Below are positions 17,472 through 26,056 of a stretch of DNA of 64,000 nt, in pieces. A model generated the notes under the pieces. It searched no databases and was not told the origin of the DNA. It was given only the letters and a program-made list of their open reading frames with translations. This DNA comes from DLAJ01 sp023663615 (GTDB lineage Bacteria; Bacillota; Clostridia; Lachnospirales; Lachnospiraceae), in NCBI GenBank assembly GCA_023663615.1, contig JAMPHA010000007.1, forward strand, positions 1 through 64,000. Reading direction: 5' to 3'. Both the position numbers and the translations under genes were made by a program. The stretch's first letter is position 1; each line of letters begins with the position of its first letter.

Positions 17472-18503
17472 CTAATCCTTGTGCGACAGCGCTTCGATCT
17501 GTGCCCGTAGCAGTGCTAACTCCGCAGCCTGCTCAGCGATCGTGTTATCCTTTTCAGAGATAATACTGTCCTTTTCAGTAAGGGCGTTGTCTTTTTTGAC
17601 GAGAGCGCTGCCCATTTCAGCGAGAGCGCTATCCTTTTCAGCGAGAGCGTTTGCCTGTTCGGCGAGAGCGTTTGCCTGTTCGGCGAAGGCTTTTTCTTTC
17701 TCTGCGAAGGCTTTGTCCAATTCCGCATATTTTTTCTCGCGCTCCGCCTCCCGCTCCTGCCTGCGCTTCTCGACCGCCTCCGCCTCCATCCTGCGGCGGC
17801 ACTGCTCGGCGACCTCCCGGTTCTCGGAGAGCAGGTAGATGGCGTCGGATACTTTTTGAAACAGAATGTCTTCTTCGGCTAACATTTGAAATTCCTCCCA
17901 TGTGGTGGCTTTGAAAGCGGCAGCCCATTTAGTCAGTCCGGACTGCCTGTCGTGTTCGGTTGCGAGTTCCGTCTGCGTCAGGTTCAACACCGACAGGCGG
18001 AATTTATGGCTGAATATTTCATGCGTTGTCTCGTTTGCCATATAGTAATGGCTGTAAAACTGTTCCTGCACATGCGGCGGACCGAAGTTCAGAATGCCGA
18101 TGTGGTGGGCGGGCTTCACGGAGAGATAGTCCGCGCCCGTCTCAAGGTTGTTAAAGGTTCTGCACAGATAGTACAGGGAGCGCTCCGCCCAGTCTCCCTC
18201 GTTCCTGACCTGCATCTCTAAGTTGATGAGCCTGTCATCGTTTAAGAGGAGCCGGATGTCGAGGATCGTGTCCTTGCTTTCGACAGTGTCGCCAGGGACA
18301 AGGGTGTTCGTGATTTTGACGGTGCAGATGTCATCCGGCTTTAAGTCGAGCAGGCTGCACAGCAGGGGGTGCAGGATGTCCGGATACAACTGGAATACGA
18401 CCTTGAACATGTAATCATTTGTGAGTGTGACGGGCAGCGGACCGGTCCGTTCGGATAACGAAAGATACGGTGACGGGGGAAGAAAAGATGTGTTCTGGGA
18501 CAT
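17472..18503 (-). CDS. Rpn-family (PD-(D/E)XK) nuclease/transposase-like protein
   Basis: ATG 18503 follows AAGGAGG. The 343-residue product has the Rpn layout: TNDYMFKVVF, LLDLKPDDI, then a catalytic region with DTILDIRLLLNDDRLINLEMQV (D-x(n)-E-x-Q, the last Lys of PD-DEXK replaced by Gln as usual here), WAERSLYYLCR, and KWAAAFKATTWEEF. The C-terminal 110 residues are a long coiled coil of AEK/AEQ-type repeats of about 7 residues (AEQANALAEQANALAE). Rpn proteins promote RecA-independent recombination and may act in phage defence. It is transcribed against the polysaccharide locus. Confidence 0.85.
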   Translation of the reverse strand: MSQNTSFLPPSPYLSLSERTGPLPVTLTNDYMFKVVFQLYPDILHPLLCSLLDLKPDDICTVKITNTLVPGDTVESKDTILDIRLLLNDDRLINLEMQVRNEGDWAERSLYYLCRTFNNLETGADYLSVKPAHHIGILNFGPPHVQEQFYSHYYMANETTHEIFSHKFRLSVLNLTQTELATEHDRQSGLTKWAAAFKATTWEEFQMLAEEDILFQKVSDAIYLLSENREVAEQCRRRMEAEAVEKRRQEREAEREKKYAELDKAFAEKEKAFAEQANALAEQANALAEKDSALAEMGSALVKKDNALTEKDSIISEKDNTIAEQAAELALLRAQIEALSHKD

Positions 18504-18960
18504 AGGAGTCCTCCTTTCAAGAAGTGAGTGGATAGACGGGAACAGAATGCGGATACCGGTCTTAAAGCCGGAGCAGCCGCGGCGCCGTCCGTGATGTTTT
18601 GCGAAAGCCGCAGGCTGTCGCAGGATAGAAGTGAGATAAGAATGCGGGGCAGAACGCGCCGCATGGAAAAGAACCCACAGCCGTATGTCCGTGACACGGA
18701 CAATCCGAATAAGGACAGTGTAGCAGGGGTTCTGCAATGTGGCAATATACACTTTTCACAAAGATTACGGGGAGAAAAAGGGCGGATGATGAAGAGAAAA
18801 GTCCGGCATTTTGAACAGAAAATGCGGGATAAATTGTGCGGTTTGCGAATAAAATGCGCTTTGTCGCGCCGATGGAGAGAGTTTGGCGAGAAAATGAATG
18901 TCATTTGACGCAAAAAGACAGCGCTATTTTGCACAAATACCGAAAAAGTGAGGGCAGGCT
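18504..18960. other. 457-nt divergent intergenic region
   Basis: Holds the minus-strand promoter for the Rpn gene and a long leader. For the plus-strand gene the best candidate is TTGACG at about 18906 with a poor -10. A 126-codon open frame crosses it but looks non-coding. Confidence 0.5.
18717..18745 (-). promoter_or_regulatory. Sigma-A type promoter for the Rpn gene
   Basis: On the minus strand TTGCCA, 17 nt, TACACT, with an extended TGC before the -10. It implies a leader of about 200 nt before ATG 18503. Confidence 0.55.
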
Positions 18961-21033
18961 ATGCGTATGACACTCTATCAAGTATTGGTGAACCGAAAAG
19001 ACGGGATAAGAGAGCGTTATCACCGGATGCATGACGGTGCCGTGGGAATCAGAAGAATTGTTTCGTGGGGCTGGCTTTTGTGGCTCAACCTTTGTTATTA
19101 TTTATTTTTTTGCCGATTTTTGGGAAAGTCTGTAAAAACGATGATGTATGAGGAAAAGAGGATTCCGCTGAAAAAAAGCGAGTCGGAAATTGCCTGTGAG
19201 AAATGTGATGCGGACGGTTACGCGGCACGCCTGATGCAGTATGACCTGATTTCGTTCGACCTTTTTGATACGCTGATATTTCGTCCGTTTTCTGCGCCGG
19301 GGGATCTGTTTTTTTTGCTGGGCGAAAAATTAAATTTCCCGGATTTCAAACGGATACGCATGGAGTCAGAGACACTGGCGAGAGCGGAAAAGCATGAGGA
19401 GAGCGGGTCCTGGGAGGTGAATCTGGATGAGATATGGAGCGTGATAGAGCGGGAGACAGGACTTTCAGCCGCAGCGGGCGCGCGTCTGGAATGCGAACTG
19501 GAGCTGGAATTGGATTATGCCAATCCGTTCATGCGTGATGTGTTCGGGCGGCTGTGTGAAAACGGGAAGCCGATCGTCATATTGTCCGATATGTATCTGC
19601 CGGAGCAATTTCTTGAACGGCTGCTGATAAAAAGCGGGTATCACAATGTGATTAAGGTTTTTGTTTCAAGCAGCTATCGGAAAAGCAAATGGGACGGAAC
19701 GCTGTTTTCTGCTGCAAAAGAAGAACTTCAAAAGAAGTTCGGAGAGGAAATCCGCCTGATCCATGTCGGAGATCATCTGCACAGCGATGTGAAAATGGCA
19801 AAAAAGCACGGTTTTGCGGCATTGCATTATCCGAATGCGGATTCGTCAGGGATGATATATCGCGCGCAGGATATGTCGGCGTTGGTCGGGGGAGCATACC
19901 GGGGAATTGTTGATCATCATCTGCATACGGGATGGAAGCGTTATTCCATGGAATATGAATACGGTTATGTTTATGGCGGAATCTTTGCGCTCGGATACTG
20001 CACTTTCCTGCATGAGTATGTAAAAAAGAATCAGATTGACAGATTGTTGTTTTTTTCCCGCGACGGTGATGTTCTGAAGAAGGTTTATGACATGCTTTAT
20101 CCGGGCGGACAAACCTGTTATGTGTACTGGTCGAGGGCGGCGGCGCTGAAATTGACGGCGGACGAGAATCGCTATGATTTCTTTCGGCGTTTTTTGTATC
20201 ATAAGGTGAACAAAAAGAAAAACATAAGGCAGATTTTGCGTGAGATGGAGTTGGAGCCGCTGTTGACGGGGAATGGAGAAAAAGCGGAAGAGCTGCTGAC
20301 GGATAAGAATGTCGGAGAACTGAAGCGCTTTCTTCTGCGGCATTGGGATGAGATTTTGGCGGTATATCAGGAGCAGCGTGAGGCGGCGAAACGATATTAT
20401 GCGCAGATCCTTGACGGATGCGGCAGGGCGGCGGCAGTGGATATTGGCTGGGCAGGCAGCGGGTATATGGCGCTGCGCACGCTTGTAGAGGATGTGTGGA
20501 AGTTTCCGTGCAGGCTCACGGGAATTCTTGCGGGCACGAATACCTTACAGAATGCGGAGCCGGATATTGCCGAGCCGCAGATACAGTCGGGCAGGCTGGT
20601 GAGCTATTTGTTTTCACAGGCGCATAACCGGGATTTGCTGAAAAAGCATGATCCGGGCAGGGATGACAATGTTTACTGGGAGCTCTTAACGGCGTCTCCG
20701 ACAAGACAGTTTTTAGGTTTTGCTCTTTCTGAAAGCGGGGAGCGCGGGGACGACGGGCGGCAGGGTCTGGGGATTACCCTGCGTTTCGGCAATGCGCCTG
20801 CAAATCAGGCGGGATGCGTACAGATTCAAAACGGCATTATGGATTTTGTAAAAGAATATCGACAGCGGTTTTCGGCGTATCCGTACATGTATGCGGTCAG
20901 CGGCAGGGACGCATATGCGCCGATGCTGGCGGCGGAGGGAAATCACGGACGATACCTGCGGCAGATCGCGGGGCGTTTTGGGATGGAGATTGAGGTTTCG
21001 TGTGAGGGTGAGATCGTATGCCGGAGTATGTAA
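18961..21033 (+). CDS. HAD-superfamily glycan-locus protein
   Basis: A 690-residue protein. A hydrophobic stretch at about 36-54 (WGWLLWLNLCYYLFFC) may anchor it. The HAD domain spans about 95-300, with FDLFDTL (motif I), LSDMYLP (motif II), SSSYRKSKWDGTLF (motif III Lys) and HVGDHLHSDV (motif IV). The C-terminal module shares (F/Y)FxRDxD and VDIGWAGSGY motifs with the 4953 product. Such proteins sit in capsule/teichoic loci of Firmicutes; substrate is unknown. Its 3' end overlaps the VanZ-like gene. Confidence 0.75.
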   Translation: MRMTLYQVLVNRKDGIRERYHRMHDGAVGIRRIVSWGWLLWLNLCYYLFFCRFLGKSVKTMMYEEKRIPLKKSESEIACEKCDADGYAARLMQYDLISFDLFDTLIFRPFSAPGDLFFLLGEKLNFPDFKRIRMESETLARAEKHEESGSWEVNLDEIWSVIERETGLSAAAGARLECELELELDYANPFMRDVFGRLCENGKPIVILSDMYLPEQFLERLLIKSGYHNVIKVFVSSSYRKSKWDGTLFSAAKEELQKKFGEEIRLIHVGDHLHSDVKMAKKHGFAALHYPNADSSGMIYRAQDMSALVGGAYRGIVDHHLHTGWKRYSMEYEYGYVYGGIFALGYCTFLHEYVKKNQIDRLLFFSRDGDVLKKVYDMLYPGGQTCYVYWSRAAALKLTADENRYDFFRRFLYHKVNKKKNIRQILREMELEPLLTGNGEKAEELLTDKNVGELKRFLLRHWDEILAVYQEQREAAKRYYAQILDGCGRAAAVDIGWAGSGYMALRTLVEDVWKFPCRLTGILAGTNTLQNAEPDIAEPQIQSGRLVSYLFSQAHNRDLLKKHDPGRDDNVYWELLTASPTRQFLGFALSESGERGDDGRQGLGITLRFGNAPANQAGCVQIQNGIMDFVKEYRQRFSAYPYMYAVSGRDAYAPMLAAEGNHGRYLRQIAGRFGMEIEVSCEGEIVCRSM

Positions 21034-21572
21034 TCTTATTTACAAAAGAATTATTTGGATATATAGAGCATTATGGTTTGACTGCGGTGGTCATTGGCGT
21101 GACCGGCGGCGTCATCTTTGTATCTGCCTCGATTTCGCATGGGTACCGGCGCGGCAGAAGGGCAGAGGGAAAGCGTTTATTTGAGCGGGGGCTGCTGATC
21201 GCCCTGTTTTTGTCGTATTTGGCGATGCTTTTGGCGATCACGATCTTTTCGAGGGAACCGGGGAGCATTACGGCGGTGAATTTAAGATTATTTGATACGT
21301 TTCATTATAAGCGCTTCACAGTGGAAAATGTGCTGCTGTTTGTACCGTTTGGTTTTCTTTATTATTTTTTATTCCATGAAAAATGGAGGCGCGTATATCT
21401 TGCGGGAACGACGGGGATGCTTGTGAGCGTCGGTATTGAAATCACACAATACATGACAAGCCGCGGCGGAGCGGAGCTGGATGATATTTTGACCAATACG
21501 GCGGGAATGCTCTGCGGATATGCCTTTGCGGCACTGATGCGCTATGCATGGGGGAAGGAAGCGGACGGGTAG
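21018..21572 (+). CDS. VanZ-like membrane protein
   Basis: 184 residues, four or five predicted spans. The VanZ pattern is clear: LAITIFSREPGS, the NVLLFVPFGFLYYF helix, a VGIEITQYMTSRGGAELDDI block and NTAGMLCGYAFAAL. VanZ gives low-level teicoplanin resistance in enterococci, but the biochemical role of the family is unknown. It overlaps the HAD gene by 16 nt, so the two are probably co-translated. A diverged copy of its IEITQYMTS segment occurs at 22936. Confidence 0.85.
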   Translation: MPEYVILFTKELFGYIEHYGLTAVVIGVTGGVIFVSASISHGYRRGRRAEGKRLFERGLLIALFLSYLAMLLAITIFSREPGSITAVNLRLFDTFHYKRFTVENVLLFVPFGFLYYFLFHEKWRRVYLAGTTGMLVSVGIEITQYMTSRGGAELDDILTNTAGMLCGYAFAALMRYAWGKEADG

Positions 21573-21599
21573 AATTTGTATATTATTCCTAAAATAGTC

Positions 21600-21628
21600 T
21601 TGACGTAGGGTATAAATCTTTGTATAAT
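21600..21628 (+). promoter_or_regulatory. Near-consensus sigma-A promoter with long leader
   Basis: TTGACG, 17 nt, TATAAT. The next annotated start is at 21986, leaving a leader of about 350 nt that contains the 80-nt repeat at 21774. Confidence 0.75.
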
Positions 21629-21773
21629 CAGCACAAAGCATATATTCTTTGACGGAGTTGTTCAAGGCTGTCTTATGCGCATTCGGGATTTATGCGGCAT
21701 CCGGTGCGGGTACTCAGATTCCAAATGCGATTAGCCAATCTTTGGGCAATCCGTGTCAGACGGCGCTCTGCCG

Positions 21774-21853
21774 TTTCTTAAAAGATGGGAAATTTCGTGA
21801 CCTGTGAAGAATTGCGTGATCAATTCTTCGAAAGGACGCGAAGCATCCTTTTT
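21774..21853. repeat. 80-nt extragenic repeat, copy 1
   Basis: Matches 42053-42132 with identical spacing. Within it, 21800-21839 and 42079-42118 agree at all but the three loop bases (GAT versus CAG). It folds as two hairpins: GAAGAATTG/CAATTCTTC (21806-21829) and a weaker one around GGACGCGAAGCATCC. The rest of 21629-21985 holds nothing else I can assign. Confidence 0.8.
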
Positions 21854-21985
21854 ATGCCGATCAGAACAGGCATTCTTTTGTAATCTATGCTTTTATCCAC
21901 AACCAATTAGAAAGGCATAGTGCACGAAAGAAAAAGGGGCGGGCAGCCTCCTGTTTTCCTGCACTATGGGAACAGGAGGAAACGA

Positions 21986-22927
21986 ATGAGAAATGTAAGG
22001 AAACTGGAAGAACTGAACTTAGTAGATGACTTTCTGGCAAACAGCCTGACAAGTCATGCGGTGTACGGGGAGCCTGCGGCGCGGTGCATCCTCGAATGCA
22101 TCTTAGGCAGGAAGATCGGAAAGCTGAAAGTCACCCCACAGCGCGCCGTACCGGGTGAGGACACGGACAAACACGGCATCCGGATGGATGTGTATCTTGA
22201 CGAGGAAGACGGGGAACTCTTTGACCTAGAACCCGACAACAACGGCGGAGAGAATGACGTTGCGTCGCTCCCGAAACGGGTGCGGTTCTACCATGCGAAA
22301 CTGGATGCGGGCTGCCTGAAAGCAGGTGTGGAGTATGCGGAGTTACGGAATGTGATCGTGATCTTTATCACGACGTATGATCCGTTTGGCTTGGACCGGA
22401 TGGTTTACACGGTCAAGAGCGGCTGCATTGAGGTTCCGGAACTGCCGTATGAGGACGGGGCGCGGACGATTTTTCTTTATACGAAAGGAACCGAAGGAAA
22501 TCCGCCGGAAGACCTGCGGGAGCTTCTATACTACATGGAGCACACGTCAAAGGAGAATGCCAAAACAGAACGTTTGCAAGAGCTGCACGAAATGGTGACG
22601 GCGGTGAAGCGTGACGGAGAGGTAGGGCTGAATTATATGAAGAGTTATGAGATTGAACAGCGGAGATGGAAAGAGGGACGAGAAGAAGGGATAGAAGAAG
22701 GACGGGAGCAGGGACTTGCTGAGGGAAAAGCGGCAGGTCTTGCCGAGGGACGGATACAGGCGAAGATCAGCGACATTCTCGACCTGCTTGAAGAGTTGGG
22801 CGACGTTCCGCCTGCTCTGCGGGAAACCATCTCTGCGCAGGAAGATGAAGCAATCCTCCGCACATGGCATAAGCTGGCGGCGAAAGCGGAGAGTATTGAA
22901 GATTTTTTGAAATGCCTGGAGGCATAG
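21986..22927 (+). CDS. Rpn-family (PD-(D/E)XK) nuclease/transposase-like protein
   Basis: ATG 21986 follows AGGAGGA; an in-frame upstream start at 21920 lacks one. The 313-residue product has LVDDFLANSLTSH, the catalytic region RMDVYLDEEDGELFDLEPDNN (D and E-x-x conserved), LPKRVRFYHAKLD and LRNVIVIFITTYDPFG. Its C terminus shows the frequent EGREEGIEEGREQGLAEGKA repeat. It belongs to a different subgroup from the 17472 gene: here the -E-D-x-D- variant of the active site and RVRFYHAKLD are seen. It probably nicks DNA during recombination; mobility is unproven and no terminal inverted repeats were found. Confidence 0.83.
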   Translation: MRNVRKLEELNLVDDFLANSLTSHAVYGEPAARCILECILGRKIGKLKVTPQRAVPGEDTDKHGIRMDVYLDEEDGELFDLEPDNNGGENDVASLPKRVRFYHAKLDAGCLKAGVEYAELRNVIVIFITTYDPFGLDRMVYTVKSGCIEVPELPYEDGARTIFLYTKGTEGNPPEDLRELLYYMEHTSKENAKTERLQELHEMVTAVKRDGEVGLNYMKSYEIEQRRWKEGREEGIEEGREQGLAEGKAAGLAEGRIQAKISDILDLLEELGDVPPALRETISAQEDEAILRTWHKLAAKAESIEDFLKCLEA

Positions 22928-22935
22928 AGAGGCAA

Positions 22936-22983
22936 GTGAGTGCCGCGATTGAAATCACACAATACATGACAAGCTGCATCTAA
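22936..22983 (+). pseudogene. VanZ gene fragment
   Basis: Nine nt after the Rpn stop a frame reads VSAAIEITQYMTSCI and then a stop, against VSVGIEITQYMTSRG in the VanZ gene. 22948-22973 is identical to 21435-21460 over 26 bases. The upstream part is lost, so it is the remnant of a second VanZ copy. Confidence 0.75.
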
Positions 22984-23059
22984 AATATAGAACCTTTGCG
23001 GCCGATTATAAGATACAGTAAGGCAGGATGGTCATTCGCTGAAATGAGGAGGTGCTTTT

Positions 23060-24265
23060 GTGAACGTTCATGAGATCGATCAGATGAATCAGCATTCCTT
23101 GATTGATTTTTTATTCGGGAAAAAGGACATCAAGAGAGAACATAAGGCGGATCGGGGAAGGACGGCAAAAAGGGACAGCTTTGAGCTAAGCATGGAAGGG
23201 GCGGAAATGCTGGCGGAGAACAATCGGCGTGCGGCGACGTCCTGTAACAGGAAAGTCGATCAGTCGATCGATCTGCTGGCGTATATAGAGGAAGCCAGAC
23301 GCGCGAACAAAGAGGCGGTAGACCATGCGGGTAACGAGATTAAATCCAATAACATGGATGTTTATCAGGAAACCTATCATGTGTTTAAGAAGGCGTTGAT
23401 AGATAAGTATACAAAGCTGGCGGATGAGGCAAGGTCCCATGCCGATCCGGAGGAGTATCTTCTAAAAAAATACCGCAACAAAAGCTGCGCATGGTATGCG
23501 GCGGACTTAACCGATCGGGAACGGGAGATCGCATATCATTATGAGCGCCAGATGCTGGAGACAGGTACGATCAAAGGGGTGCAGTTTCAGGATTCTCTGT
23601 TTCGGGGCATTTTAGTGAAAGAGGAGACGGACATCGCCAGAGTGGCTTTTAACAGGCAGATGGTGAACGCGCAGATCGGCAATATCTTTCAGGAGAACGG
23701 GATTGAGCTGCGGGAAGGCGAGCAGTGTGTCTTTTCCGTCGATCCGTATTCTTATCGCATTTCGGTTTCGGGCGTTGAGGAAGAAATGAGACTGCGGATG
23801 GAAAACGCCTTAAACGTAGGAGAAAATGGAAAAAATTTGTTTTTTCATATCTACCATTGCGCCGTGCAGGATGGAGCGAACAGCAGGCAGGTAACGGAAG
23901 ACGGTTCGCTCAAACATCAGGTATATCAGGATGTCCTTCAATATACGGGACTGGAGTTAAATGCATTGGAGGAACGGGGCGGATCGTACTATACAAAGGA
24001 AGGAAAAGACATTTGCGGGATCGTCTGCACTGCGATCGATGCTTCTCCCGAAATTCCGGTTTCTTTTAAGCCGCAGATGCAGGAAGCGGTCTGCGGAAGA
24101 ATTCATGAATTAGCCGGGAAAGACAGGGATACGGTCAGGGATATGATTCTTCGGATTGGCTATTCGGAGGACGAATTGGTGGAAAAAGATCAGGACATTT
24201 CGTTTTCGATGAAAGCGGAAAGCTTAAGGCGGGCGTTAGAAGGGAAAGATTACATTACCATATAG
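23060..24265 (+). CDS. Hypothetical protein, 401 residues
   Basis: I do not recognise the family. GTG 23060 follows GAGGAGG. The protein is soluble, charged and mixed helical, with no signal or membrane segment. The N-terminal 60 residues (LIDFLFGKKDIKREHKAD, SFELSMEGAEML) are basic and probably flexible, residues about 70-180 are helical, and a YHYERQMLETG segment leads into a mixed alpha/beta C-terminal half ending in long helices. A strong terminator follows at 24333. It stands as a single-gene unit between the Rpn gene and DJ-1. Confidence 0.65.
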   Translation: MNVHEIDQMNQHSLIDFLFGKKDIKREHKADRGRTAKRDSFELSMEGAEMLAENNRRAATSCNRKVDQSIDLLAYIEEARRANKEAVDHAGNEIKSNNMDVYQETYHVFKKALIDKYTKLADEARSHADPEEYLLKKYRNKSCAWYAADLTDREREIAYHYERQMLETGTIKGVQFQDSLFRGILVKEETDIARVAFNRQMVNAQIGNIFQENGIELREGEQCVFSVDPYSYRISVSGVEEEMRLRMENALNVGENGKNLFFHIYHCAVQDGANSRQVTEDGSLKHQVYQDVLQYTGLELNALEERGGSYYTKEGKDICGIVCTAIDASPEIPVSFKPQMQEAVCGRIHELAGKDRDTVRDMILRIGYSEDELVEKDQDISFSMKAESLRRALEGKDYITI

Positions 24266-24332
24266 TTTGTAAAAAGATAAGAAAATACCGGAAAAACGCA
24301 GGATTTTCTCGCATTCATGCATATCAGCCGGA

Positions 24333-24385
24333 AATAAAACGGAAGTACTGGCAGAATCGGTGCTTCCGTTTTATTGCTTTTTTTC
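24333..24385 (+). terminator. Rho-independent terminator
   Basis: A 16-bp stem (AATAAAACGGAAGTAC / GTGCTTCCGTTTTATT, one G-T pair), 11-nt loop, then GCTTTTTTTC. Confidence 0.9.
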
Positions 24386-24513
24386 TTATTTCATATTACA
24401 ATGAATAAATCGGACGTCGAATGTCCGGCGGCTGGGTTTTGCGCGATCGCACAGCATGCAGGATGCATTTCGCGATCGTCTGTTCATAAAATGATAAAAA
24501 AGAGGAGGTTTCG

Positions 24514-25083
24514 ATGGAAACAAAAACAGGATTCCTATTTTTGGCGGACGGATTTGAGATGATCGAGGCGCTGACGGTCGTTGACTTGTGCAGGCGCGCG
24601 GGGGTTCCGATCAAGACGGTTTCGATCATGGGAAAAAAGGAAGTGAAAAGCTCTCACAGCGTCATCGTGACGGCGGATATACTGTATGAGGAGGCGGATT
24701 TTGCATCGGCATCCATGTTGATTCTGCCGGGCGGCAAGCTGGGGACAGAACATCTGGAGGCATATGAGCCCCTCATGGAACGTCTGGACGAGTGGAATGG
24801 AGCGGGGAAAGACATTGCCGCGATCTGCGCCGCGCCGAGCATTTTTGCGCACAGAGGTTATCTTAAAGGAAAGGACGCGTGTTCATATCCGAGTTTTGAG
24901 GAACACCTTACAGCCGGGGGCGCGCGTGTCAACCAAAACGAGGTCACTGTGAGCGGGCATATGATTATGGCGCGCGGCATGGGCTGCTCGATTCCGTTCG
25001 GACTTGCGATCGTGGAGCACTTTGCCGGAAAAGAAACCGCGGAGAAGATCAAAACAAGCATCGTGTATGAGCAGAGAGCGTAA
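24514..25083 (+). CDS. DJ-1/PfpI family protein
   Basis: A 189-residue DJ-1 subfamily protein, close in layout to YajL/ThiJ types. ADGFEMIEALTVVDLCRRAG opens the flavodoxin-like fold with the conserved Glu. ILPGGKLGTEHL follows, and the nucleophile elbow AAICAAPS puts Cys at residue 105, with HRGY providing the His neighbour. Members act in repair of glycated or oxidised protein, as glyoxalase III, or as redox-linked chaperones. Its start follows GAGGAGG. The thiazole-biosynthesis name often attached to this group is not supported by any thi gene here. Confidence 0.87.
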   Translation: METKTGFLFLADGFEMIEALTVVDLCRRAGVPIKTVSIMGKKEVKSSHSVIVTADILYEEADFASASMLILPGGKLGTEHLEAYEPLMERLDEWNGAGKDIAAICAAPSIFAHRGYLKGKDACSYPSFEEHLTAGGARVNQNEVTVSGHMIMARGMGCSIPFGLAIVEHFAGKETAEKIKTSIVYEQRA

Positions 25084-25122
25084 ATTGAAAAATTTTATCA
25101 GAATTGTCCCAAAAGGAGTTTT

Positions 25123-25980
25123 ATGTTAGATGTATTGTTGGACGCTGTGATCGACAGCTTAAAGATTCTGCCGTTTCTGTTCCTTGCCTATCTTGCGATG
25201 GAATGGATCGAGAGCAGGGAGAGCGAGAGAACCGTGCGCATGATCCGGAAAAGCGGCAGGTTCGGACCGGTCGTCGGCGGTGTGCTCGGCATTTTGCCGC
25301 AGTGCGGGTTTTCTGCGGCGGCGGCGAACCTATACGCGGGGCGCGTCATCACGATCGGTACGCTGCTTGCTGTGTTCTTGTCCACCTCGGATGAAATGCT
25401 GCCGATTCTTTTTTCGGAAACCGCAAACGGTCTTTCCGCGGTCGTGATCGTCAAGATTCTTGCGCTGAAAGCGGGAATCGGTATGCTGGCCGGTCTGCTG
25501 GTGGACGCCGCAGTGCGAAAAAATCATGCGGACGGGGACGGACTGCACATTCATGATCTGTGCGAACACGACCACTGCCACTGTGAAAAAGGCATTTTGT
25601 ATTCGGCGGCGGTGCATACGGCGCAGATGATCGGTTTTATTTTTGCCGTGACGCTGGCACTCGGCGTACTGATTCATTTCGTCGGAGAGGATACGATTTC
25701 CGCGCTGATCTTAAACAGACCGGTACTCGGCGAACTGCTTGCCGGACTGGTGGGACTGATCCCGAACTGCGCGGCGTCGGTCGTTTTAACGCAGCTTTAT
25801 GTGCAGGGCGCCATGGGCGGCGGCGCGATGATGGCGGGACTGTTCGTGTCCGCGGGAGTCGGCATTTTAGTGTTGTGCAGAACGAATCACCGTAAAAAAG
25901 AAAATGTGTGGATCGTTTCATTATTATATGTGATCGGCGTGACGGCGGGAATGCTTGTCAGCGCGCTGGGATGGCTATAG
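25123..25980 (+). CDS. Putative heavy-metal exporter, ArsP_2-like (putative Mn transporter)
   Basis: A 285-residue integral membrane protein with about eight spans. The halves repeat a signature: GVLGILPQCGFSAAAANLYAG at about 48-68 and GLVGLIPNCAASVVLTQLYV in the second half, each with a Pro-x-Cys in a helix break. The loop between holds HIHDLCEHDHCHCEK, a His/Cys-rich likely metal site. This matches the 10-TM heavy-metal exporter family (ArsP_2, often named putative manganese transporter). The metal is not determined. AAAAGGAG precedes the ATG, and the gap from the DJ-1 gene is 39 nt. Confidence 0.8.
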   Translation: MLDVLLDAVIDSLKILPFLFLAYLAMEWIESRESERTVRMIRKSGRFGPVVGGVLGILPQCGFSAAAANLYAGRVITIGTLLAVFLSTSDEMLPILFSETANGLSAVVIVKILALKAGIGMLAGLLVDAAVRKNHADGDGLHIHDLCEHDHCHCEKGILYSAAVHTAQMIGFIFAVTLALGVLIHFVGEDTISALILNRPVLGELLAGLVGLIPNCAASVVLTQLYVQGAMGGGAMMAGLFVSAGVGILVLCRTNHRKKENVWIVSLLYVIGVTAGMLVSALGWL

Positions 25981-25990
25981 GGTGAGAAGT

Positions 25991-26015
25991 AGAATGCCCA
26001 AAGTGCGGGCATTCT
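25991..26015 (+). terminator. Terminator-like hairpin
   Basis: A 9-bp stem (AGAATGCCC / GGGCATTCT) with a 7-nt loop and only a short T-rich tail. It belongs to the window's AGAAT/ATTCT hairpin group. Confidence 0.55.
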
Positions 26016-26056
26016 TCATCGTGGCAATAGGCTGGGGATAGGAACAGGAGGAAACC

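Noticed and set aside
18528..18908. 126-residue plus-strand open frame in the Rpn/HAD divergent gap
   Set aside because: No ribosome site, basic atypical composition, crosses the minus-strand leader and promoter; no recognisable motif.
17472..22927. Composite transposon bounded by the two Rpn genes
   Set aside because: The genes belong to different subgroups, sit in opposite orientation, and no terminal inverted repeats or target duplication could be found.
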